Positions 1 through 5,497 of a stretch of 6,684 nucleotides of DNA are shown piece by piece; the stretch's first letter is position 1; each line of letters starts with the position of its first letter. Made by a program: the position numbers and the translations under genes. The notes under the pieces are model-generated. The model saw nothing but the letters and a program-made list of their open reading frames with translations, had not been told where the DNA came from and did no database searches. The DNA comes from Reyranella sp. Its GTDB lineage: Bacteria; Pseudomonadota; Alphaproteobacteria; Reyranellales; Reyranellaceae. The stretch is taken from assembly GCA_016780605.1 (NCBI GenBank), contig JADHLS010000294.1, positions 1 through 6,684 on the forward strand, written 5' to 3'.

Positions 1-441
1 AGCGAGCTTGGCCGACTGCGCCATGACGCGGATGTCGGCGCCCAGGGCGAGGTCGAGCCCGTAACCCGCCGCCGAGCCGTTGAGCGCGGCGATCACCGGC
101 TTGTCCATGGCGTGCAGGACGGGCGGCGGCGTGTTGCGTAAATCGATGTTGGTCGGCGACGCGCCGGAGCCGACGCTCAGATTGTCGGTGCCCTTGTTCT
201 GCGCTTCGAGATTGAGGCCGGCGCAGAAGGCGCGGCCGGTGCCGGTGAGGATGACGACCCGCACGTCCTTGTCCTCGTTTGCACGCACCAACGCGTCGGT
301 AAGCTGCTTCAGCATCGGACCGGAGATGGTGTTCATGCGCTGCGGCGCGTTCAGCGTGACGGTGGCGATGGCGCCGTCAACGCCATAGAGCAGCTCCTCC
401 GGCATTACCGAAGCTGCGGGCTGGGCCGCAAACTGGCTCAT
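1..441 (-). CDS. Enoyl-CoA hydratase/isomerase family protein (N-terminal part, truncated by window edge)
   Basis: The minus strand is open from an ATG at 441-439 to the window edge and gives the first 147 residues of a crotonase-fold protein, about half the usual 255-270. Crotonases hydrate, isomerise or otherwise process acyl-CoA thioesters in the cytoplasm, often in fatty-acid or aromatic degradation. Seen in the sequence: a beta-strand region around residues 24-30 followed by a short NAPQRMNT segment (31-38), the first oxyanion-hole loop FCAGLNL (72-78), and the second oxyanion-hole segment NGSAAGYGLDLAL (121-133), followed by ADIRV (135-139). In rat mitochondrial hydratase the residue at the position of Asp130 is the catalytic Glu144, so this protein carries Asp instead. 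The second catalytic Glu (Glu164 in rat) would lie outside the window. The start is supported by a strong ribosome binding site. Exact substrate and reaction (hydratase or isomerase) cannot be assigned. The family call is confident. Confidence 0.93.
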   Translation of the reverse strand, partial: MSQFAAQPAASVMPEELLYGVDGAIATVTLNAPQRMNTISGPMLKQLTDALVRANEDKDVRVVILTGTGRAFCAGLNLEAQNKGTDNLSVGSGASPTNIDLRNTPPPVLHAMDKPVIAALNGSAAGYGLDLALGADIRVMAQSAKLA

Positions 442-450
442 GTTTCCTCC
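442..450 (-). promoter_or_regulatory. Ribosome binding site of the crotonase gene
   Basis: Read on the minus strand, GGAGGAAAC lies directly before the ATG at 441-439. The GGAGG core is four bases from the start codon, a near-perfect Shine-Dalgarno match, which fixes the start of the crotonase gene. Confidence 0.85.
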
Positions 451-477
451 ATCCGGCGATTACGTCTATGGTGGCGC

Positions 478-482
478 AGGAG
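478..482 (+). promoter_or_regulatory. Probable ribosome binding site of the threonine aldolase family gene
   Basis: AGGAG at 478-482 lies 13 bases before the ATG at 496. The spacing is longer than ideal, but no other start in this frame sits between the site and the family's conserved N-terminus. The 54-bp gap between the divergent crotonase and aldolase genes must hold both translation signals and any shared promoter. I could not identify -35/-10 boxes in it. Confidence 0.5.
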
Positions 483-495
483 TACACGACACGCC

Positions 496-1539
496 ATGCA
501 AAACCGGTTCATCGATCTTTACAGCGACACCAAGAGTAAGCCCTCGCCCGGCATGCGAAAGGCCATGGCCGACGCCGAGGTCGGCGACGAGCAGAAGATG
601 GAGGACCCCACGGTCAATCGCCTGCGCGAGCGCGTCTGCGAGCTTTTAGGCAAGGAGGATGCGGTCTTCCTGCCGAGCGGCACCATGGCCAACCAGATCG
701 CCATCCGTGTGCATTGCCGGCTGGGCGACGAGGTGATCGCTGACCGCACCGCCCACATCATCAATGCCGAGACCGGTGGCCCGGCCGCCAATGCCGGCGT
801 GATGATCCGCGCAATCGAGGGTCCCAACGGCGTGTTCACCGGCGATCAGGTCAGGGCGGCGCTGCGCGATCCCAACAGCCGTAATGCGCCGCGCTCGCGC
901 CTGGTGTCGATCGAGAACACCTCCAATGGCGGATTCGGCACGGTGTGGCCGCTCGCCACCATGCAGGGCGTGGCCAAGGTGGCACGCGACGCCGGCGTCG
1001 CCCTGCACATGGACGGCGCGCGACTCTGCAATGCGTCGGTGAAATCCGGCGTGAAGGCCAAGGACTACGCCGCGTGCGTGGATTCGCTGTGGCTCGACTA
1101 CACCAAGGGCCTGGGCGCGCCGGTCGGCGCCAGCCTCGCGGGCGACAAGGCGTTCATCAAGGAGGCGTGGCGCCAGAAGCAGATGCTGGGCGGCTCGATG
1201 CGCCAGTCCGGCGTGATCGCGGCGGCGGCACTCTACGCGCTCGACCACAACTGGGATCGCCTGGCCGAGGACCACGACAACGCCCGCCATCTTTCCGAAG
1301 GGCTGGCCAACATCAAGGGCGTGCAGATCGACGTGCCGCGCATGGAGACCAACCTGGTGTTTTTCGAGATCACCAAGCCCGGCTGGACCTCGGCCAAGCT
1401 GGTCGATGCCTGTCGCGAGCGAGGTGTCGGCATCGGCGCCAACACCGCGACACGCATCCGCGCGGTGACTCATCTCGACGTCAACCGCAAGGACATCGAC
1501 ACCGCGTTGAAGGTGATCAGCGACGCGCTTGCCGCATAA
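496..1539 (+). CDS. Threonine aldolase family / beta-eliminating lyase-related PLP enzyme
   Basis: A 347-residue fold-type I pyridoxal-phosphate protein, near the usual length of low-specificity L-threonine aldolases. Those enzymes cleave L-threonine or allo-threonine to glycine and acetaldehyde in the cytosol. Seen in order: LYSDT (8-12), DPTVN (37-41), the phosphate-binding SGTMAN (61-66), His87 in the place of the PLP-stacking histidine, ENTSNGG (140-146), DGAR (173-176) with the Asp that contacts the pyridine nitrogen, the Schiff-base Lys204 in TKGLGAPVG (203-211), GGSMRQSG (232-239), and RAVTHLDVN (322-330) with the carboxylate-binding Arg322. Compared from memory with E. coli LtaE, the positions of His126, Tyr30 and the His of ENTH appear here as Asn130, Lys34 and Ser143. 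This resembles a subgroup annotated as beta-eliminating lyase-related, so aldolase activity on threonine is likely but not certain. The gene is divergent from the crotonase and ends 3 bp from a possible small ORF on the other strand. Confidence 0.9.
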   Translation: MQNRFIDLYSDTKSKPSPGMRKAMADAEVGDEQKMEDPTVNRLRERVCELLGKEDAVFLPSGTMANQIAIRVHCRLGDEVIADRTAHIINAETGGPAANAGVMIRAIEGPNGVFTGDQVRAALRDPNSRNAPRSRLVSIENTSNGGFGTVWPLATMQGVAKVARDAGVALHMDGARLCNASVKSGVKAKDYAACVDSLWLDYTKGLGAPVGASLAGDKAFIKEAWRQKQMLGGSMRQSGVIAAAALYALDHNWDRLAEDHDNARHLSEGLANIKGVQIDVPRMETNLVFFEITKPGWTSAKLVDACRERGVGIGANTATRIRAVTHLDVNRKDIDTALKVISDALAA

Positions 1540-1542
1540 ACC

Positions 1543-1686
1543 TCAGGCCGCTCGCTGCTTCTTTTTCGACGGGGATCGCGCCTGGCTCTTGCCGGGCGCG
1601 CTCCTGGGCTGCGGCGGCCGTCTGGCAAGCAGCCGCCTGATGACGGCTTGAAAGGCGGGATTGCGATTCGGTGGCATCTCGGACAT
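1543..1686 (-). CDS. Possible small, very basic hypothetical protein (47 aa)
   Basis: I do not recognise this ORF. It runs from ATG at 1686-1684 to TGA at 1545-1543. The product has 8 Arg and 4 Lys against a single acidic residue (Glu3), and 8 prolines. A short helix-like stretch AFQAVIRRLLARR (11-23) leads into a Pro/Ser/Lys-rich tail with KKK at 41-43. GAGGG lies 10 bases upstream of the ATG, a usable ribosome binding site; a second in-frame ATG follows at 1677. About 79% of codons end in G or C, as expected for a coding frame in this genome. It lies 50 bp downstream of the exporter gene on the same strand, so it could be co-transcribed. Against it: the length is small, no family is recognised, and a strong hairpin that may be a terminator falls inside it. 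Confidence 0.4.
   Translation of the reverse strand: MSEMPPNRNPAFQAVIRRLLARRPPQPRSAPGKSQARSPSKKKQRAA
1577..1600 (+). terminator. Strong GC-rich hairpin, candidate transcription terminator in a convergent gap
   Basis: CGCGCCTGGC (1577-1586) and GCCGGGCGCG (1591-1600) form a 10-bp stem with one G-U wobble around the loop TCTT. It begins 37 bases after the threonine aldolase family stop codon. No T-run follows on the plus strand (a T-rich stretch at 1559-1566 lies before it), so it is not a textbook intrinsic terminator. It could still stop or protect the 3' end of either converging transcript. It overlaps the possible 47-residue ORF. Confidence 0.4.
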
Positions 1687-1736
1687 GGCGGATCATCCCT
1701 CGTCCAGTGGAAAGCCCAGCAATCAGCGGCGCAACA

Positions 1737-2369
1737 TTATGATATCGGTCTCCCGGCGTCGGCCAGAACCTTGCCGCCGAGGCCGATGAAGCAGACGCCC
1801 GCTGCCCGCTCGATCCAGTGTCTCGCGCGCTGGAAGCGCCGCATCACCGGACCGGAGGACATGAACAGGCTGACGCAGGAATACCAGATCAGCGACGATG
1901 CCGTCACGAGGCCGATCATCAGCGCCATCAGCCAGGTCGGCGTCGCGTGCGTGACGGCGGTCGCGAATACGCTGGCGAACAGCACGATCGCCTTGGGATT
2001 GGTGAGCGTCACCAGGAAGCCGAACAGGACGGCGCGCCTATCAGCAGGCCGGCGTGGCTGCTGATTGAGATCGATCGTCTGCGGCTTGGCGCGCAGCAGC
2101 TTGATGCCGAGATAGGCGAGATAGCAGCCGCCCAGCACACGCACTGTCCAGGTGAGCCACTGGTACTCCGCCAGGATGGCTGACAGGCCCAAAAGGCTGA
2201 GCGTCGCGTACATGCAGAGGCCGGTCGAGACACCGAGCGTCGTCAGCAGTCCGGCCCGCGTGCCGTGCGTCATCGACGAGCGCACGACGGCGACGAAGTC
2301 CGGTCCCGGCAGGATGAGCGCGGGGATGAACACGGCGAAGACGCTGATCAGAACCAGGAGGTTATCCAT
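1737..2369 (-). CDS. LysE/RhtB family amino-acid exporter
   Basis: A 210-residue inner-membrane protein, the usual size for the LysE/RhtB family. These proteins export amino acids such as lysine, threonine or homoserine lactone, and other small metabolites. Seen in the sequence: about six hydrophobic segments (roughly 4-20, 40-66, 71-92, 114-138, 146-170, 188-205), the family motif PGPDF (21-25) followed by THGTRAG (34-40), GCYLAYLGIK (81-90), and NPKA (124-127). The frame stays open for 34 more codons upstream to 2471, but those residues do not resemble the family and the hydrophobic N-terminus begins at MDNLL, so I chose the ATG at 2369-2367. No clear Shine-Dalgarno precedes it. The gene is divergent from the molybdoenzyme gene across 122 bp and may be followed on the same strand by a 47-residue ORF. 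The substrate is unknown, and no LysG-type regulator lies in the window. Confidence 0.92.
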   Translation of the reverse strand: MDNLLVLISVFAVFIPALILPGPDFVAVVRSSMTHGTRAGLLTTLGVSTGLCMYATLSLLGLSAILAEYQWLTWTVRVLGGCYLAYLGIKLLRAKPQTIDLNQQPRRPADRRAVLFGFLVTLTNPKAIVLFASVFATAVTHATPTWLMALMIGLVTASSLIWYSCVSLFMSSGPVMRRFQRARHWIERAAGVCFIGLGGKVLADAGRPIS

Positions 2370-2377
2370 GGCAACGA

Positions 2378-2400
2378 GGTGCCACGCTCGTGGCCGCACC
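2378..2400. promoter_or_regulatory. Inverted repeat next to the exporter start (possible operator or leader hairpin)
   Basis: GCCACG (2381-2386) and CGTGGC (2389-2394) form a near-perfect dyad with a two-base centre. The outer flanks GGTG (2378-2381) and CACC (2397-2400) can also pair if three bases bulge. The element starts 9 bases upstream of the exporter ATG. On the minus strand it would occupy the 5' leader or ribosome-binding region, so it could be a repressor site or a translation-limiting hairpin. This is position-based inference only, since short palindromes are common in GC-rich DNA. Confidence 0.25.
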
Positions 2401-2458
2401 GCAAGGCCGGCCGACGCCCGGAACAGGAGTAATCCGAGCCCCAGATTTTCGCCGTCAC

Positions 2459-2484
2459 GGAATGCCTGCAAAAGCCGGTATACC
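2459..2484. repeat. REP-like imperfect palindrome upstream of the molybdoenzyme gene
   Basis: ATGCCTGC (2462-2469) and GCCGGTAT (2474-2481) pair at 7 of 8 positions, including one G-U, around an AAAA loop. GG (2459-2460) and CC (2483-2484) extend the stem past one mismatch. The pattern resembles the dispersed proteobacterial palindromes of the type ATTCCCGCgaaaGCGGGAAT, whose read-through translation gives a peptide like MPAKAGI. That is exactly what this frame encodes just before the molybdoenzyme start. It looks like one degraded copy of such a repeat. Its position supports starting that gene at 2492, after the repeat. Confidence 0.45.
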
Positions 2485-2491
2485 CGACCGC

Positions 2492-4777
2492 ATGAATGCT
2501 CCAGTGACGCTCGGCCAGCCGCTGACCCGACGTGAGGACCGCCGCCTTCTGATGGGCCGCGGCCGTTACGCCGACAACACCGCGCCGTCCGGCGCGCTTG
2601 CCGTCCTGTTCGTCCGCTCCCCGCACGCCCATGCCCGGCTGAACGGCATCGACAAGGCGGCGGCTCTGGAATCCCCCGGCGTCGCGGCGGTCTACACCGC
2701 CGAAGACCTGGTCGCCGACAAGGTCGGCCACCTGCCGGCGATCAGCGAGATCAAGGACGAAGCCGGCAACCGCCATCGCGAGCCCGCACATCTGCCGATG
2801 CCCGTCGGCAAGGTGCGCCATGTTGGCGACATCGTCGCCATGGTCGTGGCCGACACGCTCGACCAGGCGCGCGACGCGGCCGAGCTGGTCGTGGTCGACT
2901 ACGAGGAATTGCCGGCCGTCGTCACGGCGGCGCAGGCGCTGGCGCCGGGCGCACCGCTGGTCCATGACGACGTGCCGGGCAACCTGATGTGTCGCTGGAG
3001 CAAGGGTGACGCCGCCGCGACCGATGCGGCCTTCGCCCGCGCCGCCCATGTCTCGCAGCTCACCATCCGCTCGCCCCGGCAGGTCGTGCATTATCTCGAG
3101 CCGCGCGCCACCTGGTCATCGTGGAACGCGGCCGAGGACCTCGTCACGGTGACTCTTGCTTCGCAAGGCGTCCAGATCGTGCATCGCCTGATGTGCGATA
3201 GCGTGCTGGGGCTGGCCAAGGACAAGCTGCGCCTGGTGACCGAGGATGTCGGCGGCGGCTTCGGGCCGAAATTCCCGATCTATCCTGAGACTGCGCTCAT
3301 CGCCTGGGCGACCCGCAAGTTGCGGTGCGGCCTGCGCTGGGCCTGCGAGCGCGGCGAGATGGCCCTCACCGACAGCCATGCGCGCGACCTTGTGGCCCAC
3401 GCTGAGCTGGCGCTCGACGCCGAAGGCCGCTTCATCGGCCTGCGCGTGAAGGCCGAGGCCAACTTCGGTGCCTATGTCTCGATGGTGGCCCCCACCATCC
3501 CGACCACCGGCATGGCCAAGGTCGTATCTGGCCTCTACCGCATCCCGGCAATCCGCCTCGACTTCGACTGCGCCTTCTCCAACACCGTGCCGGTCGACGC
3601 CATCCGCGGCGCCGGCAAGCCCGAGACGCTGTTCATGCTCGAGCGGTTGGTCGACATCGCAGCGCATGAGACGGGCCGGTCGCCCGCGGCGCTGCGCCGC
3701 CTGAACCTGCTGAGGGCCGACGAGATGCCCTACGCCTCGGCCAGCGGCTACACCTACGACGCAGCCGACTGCGTGCGGCTGTTCGAGGCGGCGCTGAAGA
3801 CCGCCGATGAGCCGGGCTTCGCCGAGCGGCGCGTCGCCAGCGAAGCCGCGGGCAAGCGGCGCGGGCTCGGCTTCTCCTGTCATTTGCACGGCACCGGCGG
3901 CGTCGCCGACGAGCATGTCGTGGTCAAGGTCCAGCCGGACCGACTGGTCGCCAGCCTCGGCACGCAGAGCCAGGGCCAGGGACATGAGACGGTATTCGCC
4001 CAGGTGCTGGCGGCCTCGCTCGGCGTGCCGCTCGAGACCATCGAGATCCGCCAGGGCGACACCCGGACGATCCCCCATGGCGGCGGGACCGGCGGCTCGT
4101 CCTCGACCATCATCAGCGGCACCACACTGAAGCGCGCTGCCGACGTTGTGATCCAGCGCGGCCGCGACCTCGCCGCCGAACGCCTGGAGACGGCGCCCGA
4201 CGACATTGCCTATCGCGACGGCGCCTTCGAGGTCGTCGGCACGGACCGGCGCATCGGGCTGTTCGAGCTGGCGGCGAGAACGCCTTTCTCGGGCGACGCG
4301 CAGTTCGCCGACAAGATCGAATCCTTCCCAACCGGCGTCATGGTGTGCGAGGTCGAGATCGATCCCGAGACCGGGGAAGTGAGCCTGGACCGGCTGGTTG
4401 CGGTGGCCGACTGCGGCACCGTGGTAAACCCGCGCCTGCTGGTTGGCCAGATGCACGGCGGCATCGTGCACGGGCTGGGGAACGCCCTGATGGAGGAAGC
4501 GGTCTATGACGAGGAAACCGGCCAGCTGCTGAGCGGCACCTTGATGGACTACACCCTGCCGCGTGCGCAGGACGTGCCGCCGATGGTAGTCGAGACCATC
4601 GACACCCCTTCCCCCAACAACTTCCTCGGTCTCAAGGGCGTGGGCGAACTGCCGACCAACGGCGCGCCGGCAGCAATCGCCAATGCCGTGGTCGATGCGC
4701 TCCGGCCGCTCGGCGTACGACACATCGACATGCCGATCACGGCACCCAAGGTGTGGCAGGCGCTGCAGACGCCCTGA
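2492..4777 (+). CDS. Molybdopterin-binding subunit of a xanthine dehydrogenase/aldehyde oxidase family enzyme (form II CoxL-like)
   Basis: A 761-residue large subunit of a molybdenum hydroxylase, at the family's usual 760-800. Such subunits hold molybdopterin-cytosine dinucleotide and hydroxylate aldehydes, N-heterocycles or similar substrates using water oxygen, passing electrons to 2Fe-2S and FAD partners. Seen: an N-terminal a/b-hammerhead region with LFVRSPHAHARL (39-50) and VDYEELPAVV (135-144), GGGFGPK (254-260), the active-site loop AIRGAGKPE (370-378) with Arg372, the cofactor motif QGQGHET (494-500), GDT (522-524) with GGTGGSSS (531-538), and the C-terminal GLKGVGEL (713-720) whose Glu719 is the catalytic base position. 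The loop lacks the AYxCSFR signature of true CO dehydrogenase. It differs from common form II AYRGAGRPE by Ile for Tyr and Lys for Arg. The frame is open from 2390, but the upstream residues translate a REP-like repeat, so I prefer ATG 2492. No clear Shine-Dalgarno is present. FAD- and 2Fe-2S-subunit genes are not adjacent. Substrate unknown. Confidence 0.93.
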   Translation: MNAPVTLGQPLTRREDRRLLMGRGRYADNTAPSGALAVLFVRSPHAHARLNGIDKAAALESPGVAAVYTAEDLVADKVGHLPAISEIKDEAGNRHREPAHLPMPVGKVRHVGDIVAMVVADTLDQARDAAELVVVDYEELPAVVTAAQALAPGAPLVHDDVPGNLMCRWSKGDAAATDAAFARAAHVSQLTIRSPRQVVHYLEPRATWSSWNAAEDLVTVTLASQGVQIVHRLMCDSVLGLAKDKLRLVTEDVGGGFGPKFPIYPETALIAWATRKLRCGLRWACERGEMALTDSHARDLVAHAELALDAEGRFIGLRVKAEANFGAYVSMVAPTIPTTGMAKVVSGLYRIPAIRLDFDCAFSNTVPVDAIRGAGKPETLFMLERLVDIAAHETGRSPAALRRLNLLRADEMPYASASGYTYDAADCVRLFEAALKTADEPGFAERRVASEAAGKRRGLGFSCHLHGTGGVADEHVVVKVQPDRLVASLGTQSQGQGHETVFAQVLAASLGVPLETIEIRQGDTRTIPHGGGTGGSSSTIISGTTLKRAADVVIQRGRDLAAERLETAPDDIAYRDGAFEVVGTDRRIGLFELAARTPFSGDAQFADKIESFPTGVMVCEVEIDPETGEVSLDRLVAVADCGTVVNPRLLVGQMHGGIVHGLGNALMEEAVYDEETGQLLSGTLMDYTLPRAQDVPPMVVETIDTPSPNNFLGLKGVGELPTNGAPAAIANAVVDALRPLGVRHIDMPITAPKVWQALQTP

Positions 4778-4820
4778 TCCAGGTCAAGGATGGCCTGTCC
4801 GGCGAGCCTCACAGAGAGGC

Positions 4821-5405
4821 ATGATACGCAACATCCTGATCCTGAACGGCCATCCCGATCCCGCCGGCACCGGTCTCTGCCACGCGCTGGCCAGTGCCTA
4901 CGAGGAGGGCGCGACCAAAGCGGGCCATAGCGTGCGCCGCCTCGACGTCGCCAAGCTCGACTTCGGCCTCCTTCATAGCCAAGCGGCATTCGAGAAGGAT
5001 GCCCCGCCCACCGCCATCGCGGCGGCACAGGACTCGATCCGATGGGCGAACCACCTCGTGGTGATCTTCCCTATGTGGCTCGGCGACATGCCGGCATTGC
5101 TGAAGGCCTTCTTCGAGCAGGCGCTGCGGCCCGGCTTCGCCTTCACCCATCGTGCCAGCGGCTTTCCTGTCCAGCATCTGAAGGGGCGGTCGGCCCGCAT
5201 CGTCGTCACCATGGGCATGCCGGTGCTGATCTATCGTTGGTACTTCCGCGCCCATGGGCTGAAGAACCTGAAACGCAACGTTCTGAAGTTCGTCGGTTTC
5301 TCGCCGGTGCGCGACACGCTGGTCGGCCGGGTTGGCACGCGCAGCCGGGCATCGATCACCCGCATCCTGGATGACGCGCGGAAATTGGGCCAACAGGCAG
5401 CCTGA
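4821..5405 (+). CDS. NAD(P)H-dependent oxidoreductase, flavodoxin-like fold (NQO1/MdaB-type)
   Basis: A 194-residue cytosolic flavoprotein of the Flavodoxin_2 (NAD(P)H dehydrogenase quinone) family. Members use NAD(P)H to reduce quinones, azo or nitro compounds by two electrons. Seen: the first strand and flavin-phosphate loop ILILNGHPDPAGTG (5-18), the central strand and loop LVVIFPMWLGDMPALLK (79-95) with the conserved Pro-x-Trp and PAxLK, RPGFAF (103-108), GRSARIVVT (122-130), and a C-terminal segment with YRWYFRAHGLKNLKRN (138-153) typical of one subgroup. The ATG at 4821 begins the fold directly. AGAGAGG (4813-4819) precedes it by only one base, too close for ideal initiation, but the frame upstream has no family resemblance. 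The gene starts 43 bp after the molybdoenzyme stop, so co-transcription is plausible. Whether it takes part in electron transfer for that enzyme is unknown. Electron acceptor not assignable. Confidence 0.9.
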   Translation: MIRNILILNGHPDPAGTGLCHALASAYEEGATKAGHSVRRLDVAKLDFGLLHSQAAFEKDAPPTAIAAAQDSIRWANHLVVIFPMWLGDMPALLKAFFEQALRPGFAFTHRASGFPVQHLKGRSARIVVTMGMPVLIYRWYFRAHGLKNLKRNVLKFVGFSPVRDTLVGRVGTRSRASITRILDDARKLGQQAA

Positions 5406-5497
5406 CCATCGGCGCTTCGTGAACGCATCGACGAAAAACAGCGCTGAATTCGCGAAAGCTCGCTGGATTGGCGCCTCGAGTGAGCCGACATGACGGC

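Noticed and set aside
646..1473. 275-codon open frame on the minus strand
   Set aside because: It is antisense to the clear threonine aldolase family gene, has a His/Arg/Gly-rich composition and no recognisable motif. It is a shadow of the codon bias.
1551..1696. Alternative minus-strand frame starting at ATG 1696-1694
   Set aside because: GAGGG would abut the ATG with no spacing, and the frame runs on into the antisense of the aldolase gene without family resemblance, so the 47-codon frame is the better candidate.
2370..2471. N-terminal extension of the exporter frame by 34 codons
   Set aside because: The residues do not resemble the family and would place a non-hydrophobic stretch before the first membrane segment. 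They also cover the dyad and part of the REP-like palindrome.
2390..2491. N-terminal extension of the molybdoenzyme frame by 34 codons
   Set aside because: The residues just before ATG 2492 are the translation of a REP-like palindrome, and the family N-terminus (GQPLTRREDRRLLMGRGRY) begins shortly after 2492.
3116..4723. 535-codon open frame on the minus strand
   Set aside because: It is fully antisense to the molybdoenzyme gene, which has all expected family motifs. The translation is compositionally odd (rich in Gly, Arg, His, Val) and matches no family I know. Such shadow frames are common in GC-rich genes.
2492..4777. True aerobic CO dehydrogenase (coxL)
   Set aside because: The form I active-site signature AYxCSFR with its Cys is absent; the loop is RGAGK instead. 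coxM and coxS are not adjacent.
5406..5497. Promoter or hairpin in the gap before the hydrolase (TTCGCGAA palindrome at 5450-5457 and CAGCG/CGCTG pairing)
   Set aside because: The palindrome is only 8 bases and the other stem only 5 bp with a long loop. No convincing -35/-10 pair is visible.
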